From NCBI GenBank assembly GCA_965263375.1, contig OZ253669.1, positions 2,666,001 through 2,730,000 on the forward strand: 64,000 bases of DNA, given 5' to 3'. The notes beneath the pieces were generated by a model, which saw only the letters and a list, made by a program, of their open reading frames with translations, was not told the DNA's origin and made no database searches. This document shows positions 1 to 9,440 of the stretch, in pieces. The position numbers and the translations under genes are program-made. This DNA comes from JAJFFW01 sp965263375. GTDB taxonomy: Bacteria; Pseudomonadota; Alphaproteobacteria; Caulobacterales; Parvularculaceae. Within the stretch, counting starts at the first letter, position 1, and every line of letters starts with the position of its first letter.

Positions 1-472
1 CTTTGATTTTGTTGACATCAGGTTCCAATTTTTCAGCGGCGCTCTTTTTCTCTGACCAACGCGTGCGCAAATCTTCTTTTAGTTTTCTAAACGCGCTTTC
101 TTCAGGAAGCTCATTTTCATCTTCGCCTCTCGATTTAGCTGCGGTGTCATTTATCCGAACAAGAACGCTTTCATTCCGATTACTAGAATTAGTGACCGTC
201 TTGTCGGCGCCAGTTTCAACCTCAACATTTTGAAGATGCGCGATATCTTTTTCCGCCCCGCGAATTCGCGCCCATTGCTCAGCCACAACTGATTGGGTTT
301 GCCCCAAGAAAGCCGCCGAACGCTCCCACAGGCCAAATTGGGCCCCGAATGTAATCGCGGAAAAAAGTAAGATCGAAAAAACAACAAGAATATGCCGCAT
401 GGCGAACCCCGTAAATCGCCGCGCCGCGCCCTGCGCTAACTGAGCAAGACGCGCCCCGAATATATTGAACAT
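1..472 (-). CDS. Partial unrecognised membrane-anchored protein (N-terminal part)
   Basis: An open frame runs from an ATG at 472 to the window edge, about 157 codons with no stop. An in-frame TAG lies 12 nt upstream, so the gene cannot start earlier. A second in-frame ATG at 400 begins a clear hydrophobic helix (MRHILVVFSILLFSAITFGA). The rest is hydrophilic and rich in Lys, Glu and Asp, which suggests one N-terminal membrane anchor and a soluble tail. It follows hemC on the same strand after a 269 bp gap. It does not look like HemD, the usual hemC partner. I do not recognise the family, and the missing C-terminus prevents a better call. Confidence 0.6.
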   Translation of the reverse strand, partial: MFNIFGARLAQLAQGAARRFTGFAMRHILVVFSILLFSAITFGAQFGLWERSAAFLGQTQSVVAEQWARIRGAEKDIAHLQNVEVETGADKTVTNSSNRNESVLVRINDTAAKSRGEDENELPEESAFRKLKEDLRTRWSEKKSAAEKLEPDVNKIK

Positions 473-741
473 CTGCCCAAAACTATTGAAACGGAAAAAC
501 CCCAGCCGCCTCAGTAACTATAATTATTAACGGTAAATCACCTGTGCGGCAACACTCGCGTCATCGCACACGCCATTAATATGCCTAACCAAGTGAGCTA
601 GGTCACACCGAGAAAATAGCCACAGAACACCCGCATGTGGCGAATAAGCCCCTCGATCAGATTGACTGTTGGTTAGTCATTGTTTTTATGTGTGTTTTTA
701 CGTGTTTTTTGAAGATGGCGCTTTCGGGAAAAGCGGGCGCA

Positions 742-1707
742 TCACGCCTCAGCGGCGATCAGCTTTGCTGCGCCCTGTTCCAGCAAATCCCGCGCCGCAT
801 TCCGCCCCACCGCCCGCGGTTCATCTTTAGAACCAGTGGCAACCGCCTCAAGTATCACTTGCCCATCAAGACTTAAAACCGACGCGCGAAGGCGTAATGT
901 CTCGCCCTCAATTTCAGCATATCCGCCAATGGGCGTATTACAGTGACCGTCCAACAACCACAATAATTCGCGTTCGGCTAAAGCTTGCAATCGGGTTGGC
1001 CCATGGTCAATCTTTGCGAGCTGCTCGCGCGTTGACCAATCTTGCTCAGCGCATTCAACGGTGACGATCCCTTGTCCAACCGCTGGTAACATCTCCTGCG
1101 GGGAGAATAATTTCGAAACGCGCGCGCTTAACCCGATGCGCTGAAGACCGCTTTTCGCCATGAGCAGCCCATCAGCCGGCCCCACCGCCGGCCCCTCAAC
1201 CATCTGCTGCATGACGCGCTCATCGAGCTTTTTCAAACGCGTATCAGCCGCCCCACGATAGTGAATAATCTCACACTCAGGATACAGCCTTTTCATATAA
1301 GCGGCGCGGCGAACAGAGTTTGTGCCGATTTTAAACCCGCGTCCGCCCTCTTGTTCGAATTGGTTCAGCGATAAATCCGGGTGCAGAACAAGCGCATCCT
1401 CCACAGCTTCACGCTTTAGATAGGCCGCAAGAACAAGGCCTTGCGCTTCTTCATCACCGGGCACGTCCTTTAAGGAATGCATCGCCGCATCAAGATCGCC
1501 AGCGCGCACGGCATCACGGATTTCACCGACAAAAGCGCCGCCTTTGCCGCCATGGCGCGCGAGTTTCGACGTTTGATCACGGTCGCCCTCGGGCTTGAAA
1601 CGCACCGCCTCAACACCATCAAGGGTCGGCGCCACAACGCCCAGTTGCCTAATAATATCATTTGTTTGCGCTAGCGCCATTACGCTAGATCGGGTGCCGA
1701 TTTTCAT
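742..1707 (-). CDS. hemC: Hydroxymethylbilane synthase (porphobilinogen deaminase)
   Basis: It joins four porphobilinogen molecules into hydroxymethylbilane, a cytoplasmic step of haem synthesis. The 321-residue length fits the family. The N-terminus MKIGTRSSVMALAQT is the usual substrate-domain start. Asp81 in HSLKDVP matches the catalytic aspartate. Cys256 in LLDGHCNTPIGG is the cysteine that carries the dipyrromethane cofactor. The ATG at 1707 has no strong Shine-Dalgarno site. A J-domain gene ends 50 bp upstream on the same strand, so the two may share a transcript. No hemD follows; the next gene downstream is an unrecognised membrane protein. Confidence 0.95.
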   Translation of the reverse strand: MKIGTRSSVMALAQTNDIIRQLGVVAPTLDGVEAVRFKPEGDRDQTSKLARHGGKGGAFVGEIRDAVRAGDLDAAMHSLKDVPGDEEAQGLVLAAYLKREAVEDALVLHPDLSLNQFEQEGGRGFKIGTNSVRRAAYMKRLYPECEIIHYRGAADTRLKKLDERVMQQMVEGPAVGPADGLLMAKSGLQRIGLSARVSKLFSPQEMLPAVGQGIVTVECAEQDWSTREQLAKIDHGPTRLQALAERELLWLLDGHCNTPIGGYAEIEGETLRLRASVLSLDGQVILEAVATGSKDEPRAVGRNAARDLLEQGAAKLIAAEA

Positions 1708-1757
1708 AATAATTGTAACTATACTATTAGGGTCTAAAGAGTTTGTTGAGCATCGCC

Positions 1758-2297
1758 CTATGGCGAATCCCCCTCTTCAGAATGATCCGACTTCTCGTTG
1801 TCCCCTGCCTCATTAGGCTTTTCTTCCCCGCGCGTCTCAGCCGCCCTCAACAAAACTGCGCGCGCCTCATTAATTTGGGCGGCCAGATAATCGGTCCCCC
1901 CCTTATCCGGGTGAAGCTGGCTGATCAGTTTTTTATGTGCAGCTTTAATAGCGCCTGCATCTGCTTCAACCTCAACACCCAAAACTGAGGCAGCCTCATC
2001 AATTTTTAACGCGGCGCGGGTTGGTTGAGACGGCGGCGCCCCCTCAATATCCGTCATGGTGGCGCGGGCGCGCCACATTTCAATCCCCGTTACGGCCCCG
2101 GCCGCAAGCAGTGTCATAAAGGCTAACGGCCATAGCTTTGCAGCGAACAACGCCGCCACAAGCCCTAGGAATACAACCGCCTTAAAGATGGTGACATTAT
2201 TGGCCTCACCCGCACCAGGGTTTGACCGCGCCATACGCATAAGCAACCAGATGGCGCCTGCACCAGCACAAAAAATAGCAAGGATTGCCAGAGACAT
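1758..2297 (-). CDS. Membrane-anchored J-domain (DnaJ-like) protein
   Basis: The chosen ATG at 2297 gives about 179 residues and follows AGGATC at good spacing; an ATG 13 codons upstream lacks such a site. The N-terminus holds two or three hydrophobic helices. The C-terminal half has a J domain with the HPD motif (SQLHPDKGGTDYLAA) that stimulates DnaK-type ATPases. The short layout, membrane helices then J domain, is like the TIM14/Pam18 type of co-chaperone, not full DnaJ: there is no Gly/Phe or zinc region. It likely recruits DnaK to the inner membrane. It lies just upstream of hemC on the same strand. Confidence 0.8.
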   Translation of the reverse strand: MSLAILAIFCAGAGAIWLLMRMARSNPGAGEANNVTIFKAVVFLGLVAALFAAKLWPLAFMTLLAAGAVTGIEMWRARATMTDIEGAPPSQPTRAALKIDEAASVLGVEVEADAGAIKAAHKKLISQLHPDKGGTDYLAAQINEARAVLLRAAETRGEEKPNEAGDNEKSDHSEEGDSP

Positions 2298-2472
2298 AAG
2301 ATAGATCCTGCAATTACGAGGGCCACAATGCCCCATGTCGCAAAGTCAATAAAGCGCCCTTTAGGGCGACTTATATGCACGCACCCCTTTTTCAATGTAT
2401 AAGATAATATGGGCGCGAAGGGTGTTTTACGCTATAACTTACCCATTAGGGGTTTTTCGGGAAGAAGTAAGA

Positions 2473-3948
2473 ATGATTGGGGCTTTCCAACAGTTTAAAA
2501 GTCTATTCTTGGGCGAAAAGAACGGTGGCGCAAAGAACAGCGGCGCAAAGAACAGCGGCGCAAAGAACGGTGCGACCCCAAAGGTTGCTAAAGACGGGGG
2601 CGATGACAGTGCGCCTTCCTTCGATCTTTCTTTAATGTCGTCCTCTTTGAATGACACAAGTGCATCTCTTTCCAGCGAGCGCCCTGCTTCAAGGCGCCTT
2701 GCGCCGCTTCTTGATAACAGCCTTAGCAATATTGACAGCCGTAAAAACACGCTGAACAACGCGCGCCGAGAGCTTATCAACGAGTTTGAACGGCGCTGGC
2801 GCGGCGACATCTCTCTTCTAACCCAGCGCCTGCGCGGTCTTATCGCCGCCCTCTGGCTGACAGCTGGGATATTACTGGGGATTACCGGCCTGACAGCCGC
2901 CGCCCAAAATATGCAAATGATTGCTGGCTTACCGCTGCAAGATATTGGCTCTTTATCTCGATTATTTTTAATCATTGGCCTTGCTGGCGGCATCGGCGCG
3001 CTTGTCTTTTCAATCGCTTTGCGCATGCGCGGCATGGTTGATAATAACCGCCTGCAAAATCATAGCCGCGATTTTGGTGAATTACTGGCGGACTTATCAC
3101 GTTCAATTGATGGGGAGCTGCGTACTTATAAAGAGCAAATAACCAGCGACAGCCAAACGCCTGATTCAATGATCGCGAATGTTTCCCGTGCCCATCTCAC
3201 CGCTCTTGAGGCTAAGCTATTATTCCAACCAATTGATTTTTTGACCATGCGCGATGAAGAACAAGCCCGAAACGGTTTCAGCTCTTATGTTACGCAAGCA
3301 TCAAATAGTTCCGGCGGCGTTCTTTTCGTCTCGATGTTCCTATCCCTACTCGGCTTAGCCATGGGCACCGGGCTTGGCTATTTGTTGTTCTCCCCTGGCA
3401 GCGAAGCGTTGTTATCTAAACTGCTTGCGGGACCCAACTTTTCAATAAGCGGTTACGCTCTGATCGATATTCTATTTTTAACAAGCCTTATCGGCTACGC
3501 ATTTGCGGGACTGTTCTCTAACAGTCTCGGGGCGCTTTTAGGCCCGCAAGGGATGCTGTCAAAAGGAACGGCTGATGCGCTAGACGCTATACGCAGCGCC
3601 TTTTTCGCCGCTGAAGCGCCGACACCAGATGATATTATCGATCATGTGGAAAATATCTCAGAGATCCTAAAAGCTCGCCTATCGGCAACTTCAAATGGCG
3701 GCGGCAGGTCACATCACAGCGGTCATGATAATCAGACCCAAGATGTGGGGTCCGCCTCTTTTTCCAATGATGAGGTTCCCGCCTGGCGGCGACCTAAAGA
3801 GGCCCCTCGATTCGTCGATCCAGGCTTTCAATCGGCCCCTCAATCATGGCGAGCGGACCCTCATCTAGACCTTGATGGAAAAAATATTTCCCGAAGATCG
3901 GGGGCGAAACGAAGCCTCTTCTCCTTCAAAACAGACCACCGCAATTAA
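2473..3948 (+). CDS. Unrecognised multi-pass membrane protein with Ala-Lys-Asn repeat
   Basis: The start is set at the ATG at 2473, preceded by GGAAGAAG; an ATG at 2395 is possible but lacks a clear site. The 491-residue product begins with a short hydrophilic stretch containing repeats of GAKNS. A long polar region follows, then two hydrophobic helices (about 125-190), a cytoplasm-like loop, two more helices (about 280-360), and a polar tail. The loop has a helical, charged segment (ARRELINEFERRWRGDISLL) just before the first membrane helix. I recognise no family. It stands alone between the J-domain gene, which is divergent, and nrdA. Confidence 0.65.
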   Translation: MIGAFQQFKSLFLGEKNGGAKNSGAKNSGAKNGATPKVAKDGGDDSAPSFDLSLMSSSLNDTSASLSSERPASRRLAPLLDNSLSNIDSRKNTLNNARRELINEFERRWRGDISLLTQRLRGLIAALWLTAGILLGITGLTAAAQNMQMIAGLPLQDIGSLSRLFLIIGLAGGIGALVFSIALRMRGMVDNNRLQNHSRDFGELLADLSRSIDGELRTYKEQITSDSQTPDSMIANVSRAHLTALEAKLLFQPIDFLTMRDEEQARNGFSSYVTQASNSSGGVLFVSMFLSLLGLAMGTGLGYLLFSPGSEALLSKLLAGPNFSISGYALIDILFLTSLIGYAFAGLFSNSLGALLGPQGMLSKGTADALDAIRSAFFAAEAPTPDDIIDHVENISEILKARLSATSNGGGRSHHSGHDNQTQDVGSASFSNDEVPAWRRPKEAPRFVDPGFQSAPQSWRADPHLDLDGKNISRRSGAKRSLFSFKTDHRN

Positions 3949-4044
3949 CTGATTTTGCGCACATAGTGCGCTGCGTTAAGGTCTAGTTAACCAAAAAGTT
4001 CTCCCCGTTCGCCAACTTCATATTGACGTTTAAGCGCGGCTCTA

Positions 4045-4060
4045 TCACTATATCTTGTGT
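4045..4060 (+). promoter_or_regulatory. NrdR box upstream of nrdA
   Basis: The 16-mer tcactatatcttgtgt matches the NrdR-box consensus acaCwATATATwGtgt at 14 of 16 positions. It lies about 190 bp before the nrdA start codon. NrdR represses ribonucleotide reductase genes when dATP is high. Boxes normally come in pairs about 31 bp apart; the sequence at 4015-4030 is only a weak partner (8 of 16). Confidence 0.6.
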
Positions 4061-4251
4061 CGGGTGAGGCCATGATGGTTTAAGTCGACATCTCAAAAAA
4101 ACACCGCCTGTCATGACGACAATTTAGGCGCTGCTAAGGACGTGAAATCAAAATATTCGATTTCACGATTGGGTCTTTGCGCGCCAAAATTGGAAATTCA
4201 CGACGACCACAGGCGCAAGATGGACCGCACGGGCAAATAAGGGAAATAACA

Positions 4252-6159
4252 ATGTCGTTTTCAGAAGCTGCGTCGAAAAAAGATCTTACCGCCGCGATGG
4301 ACCCCATTCACGCGCCGGCGCAACCTGAACAAGCTTCCCCCAAACCAGCCTTTAAAGTCGTACGCGACATTGAAATTGACCACAGCCGCGATGCTTTGCT
4401 GACAGATTTCGGCAAAACCACAATGGAAGACCGCTATTTGTTGCCGGGCGAATCTTTCCAAGACATGTTCGCTCGTGTCGCCCGCCATTATGGCGATAAT
4501 GCTGATCACGCTCAGCGAATTTACGACTATATCTCAAAGTTGTGGTTCATGCCTGCGACGCCGATCTTATCAAATGGCGGCGCTGAGCGGGGCTTGCCGA
4601 TCTCTTGCTTTTTGAACGGGGTTGGCGATTCCCTTGAAGATATCGTCAGCACTTGGAACGAAAATGTACACCTTGCCTCAAATGGCGGCGGCATTGGCAC
4701 CTATTGGGGCAATGTGCGCTCCATCGGAGAGAGAGTGAAAGGCGCGGGCCAAACCTCCGGCATTATTCCTTTCATCCGCGTTATGGACTCGCTAACGCTC
4801 GCGATCAGCCAGGGCTCCCTGCGTCGCGGGTCAGCGGCGGTCTATCTGGACGTACATCACCCTGAGATTGAAGAGTTCCTAGAAATCCGCAAACCTTCCG
4901 GCGACTTCAACCGTAAATCGCTGAACCTGCACCATGGCATCAATATCACAGACGCCTTTATGGAAGCGGTGATGGAAGACAAAGACTTTGATCTTCTTAG
5001 CCCAAAATCTGGCGAACCGATCCGTTCCGTTAGCGCGCGCCATATTTGGCAGAAGATCTTGGAGATCCGCCTACAGACCGGCGAGCCCTACCTTATCTTC
5101 TCCGACACGGTGAACCGCCAGATGGCGAAACACCAGCGGGACCTCGGCCTTAAAGTATCCACATCAAATCTGTGCTCTGAAATTATGTTGCACACGGGCG
5201 TCGACCACCTTGGCGAAGAACGCACCGCCGTTTGCTGTTTGTCTTCTGTGAACGCGGAAAAATATTGGGAATGGAAAGACGAGCCCCGCTTTATCGAAGA
5301 TATTATGCGCTTCCTTGATAATGTCCTTCAAGACTTTATCGACAACGCGCCGGATTCCATGGCGCAAGCGCGTTACTCCGCCATGCGCGAGCGTTCGGTT
5401 GGCTTGGGGCTTATGGGTTTCCACTCATTCCTTCAGTCACAAAAGATTCCCTTTGAAAGCGCCATGGCGAAGTCTTGGAACATCCGCCTGTTTAAACATA
5501 TCCGTATGGGCGCGGACGCGGCATCCGTCGTTCTCGCTGAAGAGCGCGGCGCTTGTCCGGATGCGGAAGAGCGCGGTATTAAGCAACGCTTTTCTCACAA
5601 GCTAGCGATTGCGCCCACCGCTTCCATCTCCATCATCTGCGGCGGCGCAAGCCCTTGCATTGAGCCGATCCCAGCCAATGTTTATGTACACAAGACCCTT
5701 TCCGGTTCCTTCACCGTGAAGAACAGCGCTCTTGAGGCTTTGCTCGAACAAAAGGGTAAGAACACGGATGATGTTTGGGTGTCAGTCTTAGAACACGAAG
5801 GCTCCGTGCAGCATCTTGATTGTCTTGAGCAAGACGAAAAAGACATTTTCAAAACAGCCTTTGAACTTGACCAACGCTGGGTGGTTGACCTTGCCGCTGA
5901 CCGTTCCCCTTATATTTGCCAAGGCCAGTCTGTGAACGTCTTCTTGCCAGGCGATATCGATAAGTGGGACCTTCACATGCTGCATTGGACAGCGTGGGAA
6001 AAAGGCGTGAAGTCGCTTTATTATTGCCGCTCCAAATCAGTTCAGCGTGCTGGCTTTGCGGGCTCTGACGGGTCAGACAAAACCCTTGATGAAGCGATTG
6101 AGGCAAACCTTAAAAACGCCGCCAAGACGGACTATGAGGAATGCCTCGCCTGTCAGTGA
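4252..6159 (+). CDS. nrdA: Ribonucleoside-diphosphate reductase, alpha subunit (class I)
   Basis: It reduces ribonucleotides to deoxyribonucleotides for DNA synthesis. The ATG at 4252 follows AAGGGA and gives about 635 residues. NLCSEI carries the active-site Asn-Cys-Glu triad. PISCFLNGV supplies another active-site cysteine. The C-terminus ends in ECLACQ, the swinging CxxC pair that re-reduces the active site. No N-terminal ATP cone is seen, as in the shorter alphaproteobacterial chains, which suggests transcriptional control matters more. A NrdR box lies upstream and a hairpin terminator follows. The radical-generating nrdB partner is not in this window. Confidence 0.93.
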   Translation: MSFSEAASKKDLTAAMDPIHAPAQPEQASPKPAFKVVRDIEIDHSRDALLTDFGKTTMEDRYLLPGESFQDMFARVARHYGDNADHAQRIYDYISKLWFMPATPILSNGGAERGLPISCFLNGVGDSLEDIVSTWNENVHLASNGGGIGTYWGNVRSIGERVKGAGQTSGIIPFIRVMDSLTLAISQGSLRRGSAAVYLDVHHPEIEEFLEIRKPSGDFNRKSLNLHHGINITDAFMEAVMEDKDFDLLSPKSGEPIRSVSARHIWQKILEIRLQTGEPYLIFSDTVNRQMAKHQRDLGLKVSTSNLCSEIMLHTGVDHLGEERTAVCCLSSVNAEKYWEWKDEPRFIEDIMRFLDNVLQDFIDNAPDSMAQARYSAMRERSVGLGLMGFHSFLQSQKIPFESAMAKSWNIRLFKHIRMGADAASVVLAEERGACPDAEERGIKQRFSHKLAIAPTASISIICGGASPCIEPIPANVYVHKTLSGSFTVKNSALEALLEQKGKNTDDVWVSVLEHEGSVQHLDCLEQDEKDIFKTAFELDQRWVVDLAADRSPYICQGQSVNVFLPGDIDKWDLHMLHWTAWEKGVKSLYYCRSKSVQRAGFAGSDGSDKTLDEAIEANLKNAAKTDYEECLACQ

Positions 6160-6194
6160 GAAAGCTTCACTATATATCTGCCGATAAACTATTC

Positions 6195-6226
6195 AAAAGC
6201 GCCGCTTGAATGCGGCGTTTTTATTT
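6195..6226 (+). terminator. Rho-independent terminator of nrdA
   Basis: The stem cgccgc / gcggcg (6200-6205 and 6212-6217) encloses a six-base loop and is followed at once by a T run. It starts about 40 bp after the nrdA stop codon. Confidence 0.8.
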
Positions 6227-6637
6227 ATTTGGTGCTGGAAAACAGAATTTTTATCAACCACTTAGCATCTGTTGACCAATCTATCTCAATTGCATCAATG
6301 ATATTAGAAGTTGCTTCTTTTCCGGTTTCGGAGAGGTGGCTTTGAACAAGTGAAATAATAAGGCCCTTATGCCGTACAGCATTATAGCTTTGCTTACTAA
6401 CAAGCCCCATGGCCTAAAACATTAAATCCATTTGATCGCAAGCAAGGCCATCGATAGGTCGAACCTTGTAACCTTCTTCAAAGGTGTAGTTCAAATTTGA
6501 TTGAACCATGAATTGTTTAGCATGAAAAAGTAATCTTTGCCCGTCTTAATTCCAGGAAAACCCAATACATTCTCAGCTGGGCCAAAGGCATTTGGATTCT
6601 CAGCCATAAGAGTTTCGGGAGGGTTTTCAGAGACCAT
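6225..6637 (-). pseudogene. Decayed small gene in three overlapping frames
   Basis: Three short minus-strand frames follow one another with little or no gap: 6491-6637 (48 codons), 6414-6509 (31 codons) and 6225-6410 (61 codons). Each reads as plausible protein (for example NPNAFGPAENVLGFPG, then NYTFEEGYKVRPIDGLACD, then HLSETGKEATSNIIDAIEID). Together they would give about 135 residues if two frameshifts were repaired. Base composition is more AT-rich than in the neighbours. None has a convincing ribosome site. I do not recognise the family. The alternative is a chance set of frames in 530 bp of non-coding DNA. Confidence 0.3.
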
Positions 6638-6692
6638 GAACAAGTTCTATGTATTTTTCCGCGCGGCTTCTATCGCCCCCAAAATAAAGTAA

Positions 6693-7661
6693 TTACGTCG
6701 CCTCTTGCTCGGTGAACTGACCATATTTACGGAAACGCACCATATAATCCGGCAAGATCGTTTCCAAGGCCGTCGGCGTTACGCCAAGATCGGCCAAGGT
6801 TCCAACGCCCTCCTGCGCAACGACGTTATCTTTCTTCAACAGCAAGATCTGATCGCGGGTGATCGGCGCATCAACAAATGGTAAGATGCCCACGATCTCA
6901 CCGACAAGGCCCATCATGGGCGCAACCGCAAACGGCACCGGCGCGAAGAACCGCTTTTGACAAGTCTCTTTCAGCATCAATTCCAAAAGCTCTTTAAAAG
7001 TATAGACGGTTGGCCCCCCAAGTTCATATGTCTTGCCTGCGGCCTCTGGGCTTTCCAACGCGGCGCAAACCGCATCAGCTACGTTATCTACATAAACAGG
7101 CTGAAACTTCGTCTTACCGCCGCCAATTAAAGGCAACGCAGGCGACAGGCCAGCCATCGCTGCAAAGCGATTAAAGAAATCATCCTCCGGCCCAAAAACG
7201 ATGGATGGGCGCAAGATCGCTGCACTTGGCATCGCGGCGTAAACGGCCTTTTCTGCCAGCGCTTTTGTTTTCGCGTATAGGCTTTCGCTTTCCTCGTCAG
7301 CGCCAATGGCGGATATTTGCACGAAATTAGTCACGCCCTCTTTCGCGGCGAGTTCTGCGATCGCCGCCGCCCCGCCCGCTTGGACGGACGCAAATCGCTG
7401 AGACCCCGTTTGGGAAAGCAACCCAACCAAATTCACCACCGCATCCGCCCCCTTAAGGGCCTCAGCAATCGAGGGACGGAAACGCACATTCGCTTGGGTC
7501 AGCTGGATTTGCCCAACGGCGCCCATGGGCCGCAAAAACTGAGCATGATGGGGGCGACGCACCGCAACGCGCACCCGCCAGCCACGCTTTGCCAGCTCAC
7601 GCACCACATTGCGGCCAACAAAGCCAGATCCGCCAAATACAACCGCGAGTTTTCCCGTCAT
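6693..7661 (-). CDS. NAD-dependent epimerase, NDUFA9-like (complex I associated)
   Basis: The ATG at 7661 follows AAGGAGA and gives about 322 residues. The N-terminal Rossmann fold is marked by VVFGGSGFVGRNVV. The usual YxxxK pair of active short-chain enzymes appears only weakly (YAKTKALAEK), as in the NDUFA9 branch of atypical short-chain dehydrogenases. Alphaproteobacterial members are annotated as complex I NDUFA9-family proteins; a role as quinone oxidoreductase subunit or NAD(P)-binding accessory is inferred by family, not shown here. No nuo genes are in the window. It appears to be a single gene. Confidence 0.8.
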   Translation of the reverse strand: MTGKLAVVFGGSGFVGRNVVRELAKRGWRVRVAVRRPHHAQFLRPMGAVGQIQLTQANVRFRPSIAEALKGADAVVNLVGLLSQTGSQRFASVQAGGAAAIAELAAKEGVTNFVQISAIGADEESESLYAKTKALAEKAVYAAMPSAAILRPSIVFGPEDDFFNRFAAMAGLSPALPLIGGGKTKFQPVYVDNVADAVCAALESPEAAGKTYELGGPTVYTFKELLELMLKETCQKRFFAPVPFAVAPMMGLVGEIVGILPFVDAPITRDQILLLKKDNVVAQEGVGTLADLGVTPTALETILPDYMVRFRKYGQFTEQEAT

Positions 7662-7876
7662 GTTTCGTCTCCTTGCGCTGGCTTTAAGCCGTCGTTTGCC
7701 CAAAAACTGCGCCGATTAACCTATTCAAAGGAGGAGTTAACCCAAATCGCCCCAGACGACAACGCGGCGCAATGGACGTATAAATGAAAGGAGATAATAG
7801 GCGCCTAATACACGACAATTTAACCGGGAGCATAGTGACATCACGAGAAAATGTGCTATCAACGGCCCTTCCCAAA

Positions 7877-7953
7877 GGGCCTGTAGCTCAATTGGTTAGA
7901 GCTGGCGGCTCATAACCGCTAGGTTGGGGGTTCGAGTCCCTCCGGGCCCACCA
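7877..7953 (+). tRNA. tRNA with anticodon CAU (Met or Ile2)
   Basis: A 77-base cloverleaf with encoded CCA. The acceptor arms GGGCCTG and CGGGCCC pair with one G-T. The anticodon loop reads ctcataa. The CAU anticodon is shared by elongator tRNA-Met and the lysidine-modified tRNA-Ile2; the G1-C72 pair excludes a typical initiator tRNA. I cannot settle which one from sequence alone. Confidence 0.92.
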
Positions 7954-8252
7954 AATATTAAATTAACTATCTAAGAATTTGATATTAAGTGCTTTTTTGC
8001 ATCTCCAAACCGAGAGCAATTGGCAACATAAAAAATTTTGTTCGACGCAAATTCTTGCATGCGACCTAGAAGCGTAAAAGCAGGAACCTGCGCCGCCTTT
8101 GCAGCCTTCGCCCGTTTATGCATTCACAGGCGATCTTCACACCGATAAATATTAAGATCAGTTTATTGTAATTTCATCCTGACCGCTTGCTGACCCGACC
8201 CCTTTGAACGCAGCCGATTTGAAGTAGTACAAATTAGCAAAGGAGACGTTCA

Positions 8253-8525
8253 ATGTCTGGGAAGAGATACGGGCCGGAAGAGGCCATCAACAAATTACGT
8301 GAAGCCGATATTCTGTTGGGCCAGGGTAAAACAGTTGGCGAAGTGATCCGTCAGCTCGGTGTGAATAAAGTGACTTACTACAGGTGGCGCCGAGAGTTTG
8401 GCGGCATGAAAGTCGAACAGGCGAAACGGCTGAAGGAACTGGAAAAAGAAAATGGCCGGTTGAAGCGTCTTCTGGCTGACGCCGAACTCGATAAAGCGAT
8501 CCTCAAGGAAGCCGCGTCGGGGTGA
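8253..8525 (+). CDS. IS3-family transposase OrfA
   Basis: A 90-residue DNA-binding protein. The N-terminal helix-turn-helix (about 8-50) contains VGEVIRQLGVNKVTYYRWRR, and a leucine-zipper-like helix follows (KELEKENGRLKRLLADAEL), typical of IS3 OrfA. AAAGGAG precedes the ATG. It ends with TGA at 8523-8525, directly abutting orfB in the same reading frame. This is unlike the usual minus-one overlap of IS3 elements. Confidence 0.9.
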   Translation: MSGKRYGPEEAINKLREADILLGQGKTVGEVIRQLGVNKVTYYRWRREFGGMKVEQAKRLKELEKENGRLKRLLADAELDKAILKEAASG

Positions 8526-9440
8526 TTGAATTCAATCACGGTAGGGCCTTCACGCAAACGCGACTTTATTGAACATGCTTGCGATAAGCTCGGCGTCTCA
8601 GAACGCCGGGCTTGTCGCCTGCTCAAGCAACATCGTTCAACGCAGTGGCGTAAACCGCAAAAAGTTGACGATGAAGATGCGCTGACCATCGCCATTATTG
8701 AGCTGGCGAGCATCTATGGCCGCTATGGCTACAAGCGGATTACGGCGTTGCTGAAAGCAATTGGCTGGCATGTGAACCACAAACGCGTGGCGCGTATCTG
8801 GAAGCGTGAAGGCCTGAAAGTTCCGAAAAAACAGCCCAAACGCGGCAGGCTATGGCTGAATGGCGGGTCGTGCGTTCGCTTGCGGCCGCAACACCGCAAC
8901 CATGTTTGGAGTTATGATTTCGTGCAGGATAAAACCCGCGACGGGAAGAAGTTCCGCATGCTCACCGTCATTGATGAGTTCACCCGCGAATGTCTGGCAA
9001 TTACTGTCGCACGGCGGCTGAACAGTCAGGACGTTCTTGATGTTCTGGCCGATCTGATGACGACGCGCGGCGTCCCCGATCACATTCGTTCAGATAACGG
9101 CGGCGAATTCCGGGCCAAAGCGGTACAGAAACTACTCGGCAAAGTCGGCGTGAAAACCCTTTACATAGAACCGGGTTCGCCATGGGAAAACGGATACAAT
9201 GAATCTTTCAATGGCCGATTGCGTGACGAGTGCTTAAACGTGGAGCTTTTCAATAATTTGATGGAGGCCAAAATCATCATTGAGCAATGGCGTGTCCGAT
9301 ACAACACAATCCGTCCGCATTCAGCCTTGCAGTACAAACCGCCAGCGCCGGAAACATTAAACCCGGCCGATCTGGCTCCCGCTATTTGGCAGCTCCCGCC
9401 AGACCGGCCTTCCATCGAAAGCAATAGTATGGTTGCATAG
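8526..9440 (+). CDS. IS3-family transposase OrfB (DDE integrase core)
   Basis: The DDE catalytic protein of the element. After an HTH_21-type region (about 40-95), the integrase core shows the first Asp in WSYDFVQDKT, the second in IRSDNGGEFR, and the Glu in FNGRLRDECLN. It begins after the orfA stop codon in the same frame, with TTG as the first possible start, so expression may rely on re-initiation or stop-codon readthrough. The core is full length and no internal stop is seen, so it could be active. Confidence 0.9.
   Translation: MNSITVGPSRKRDFIEHACDKLGVSERRACRLLKQHRSTQWRKPQKVDDEDALTIAIIELASIYGRYGYKRITALLKAIGWHVNHKRVARIWKREGLKVPKKQPKRGRLWLNGGSCVRLRPQHRNHVWSYDFVQDKTRDGKKFRMLTVIDEFTRECLAITVARRLNSQDVLDVLADLMTTRGVPDHIRSDNGGEFRAKAVQKLLGKVGVKTLYIEPGSPWENGYNESFNGRLRDECLNVELFNNLMEAKIIIEQWRVRYNTIRPHSALQYKPPAPETLNPADLAPAIWQLPPDRPSIESNSMVA

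Noticed and set aside
2439..3035. 198-codon minus-strand frame inside the membrane gene at 2473-3948
   Set aside because: It is the antisense of a gene with better start and protein features.
8440..8470. A-rich slippery site in orfA for minus-one frameshifting
   Set aside because: orfB is in the same frame as orfA, so a minus-one shift would not join them.
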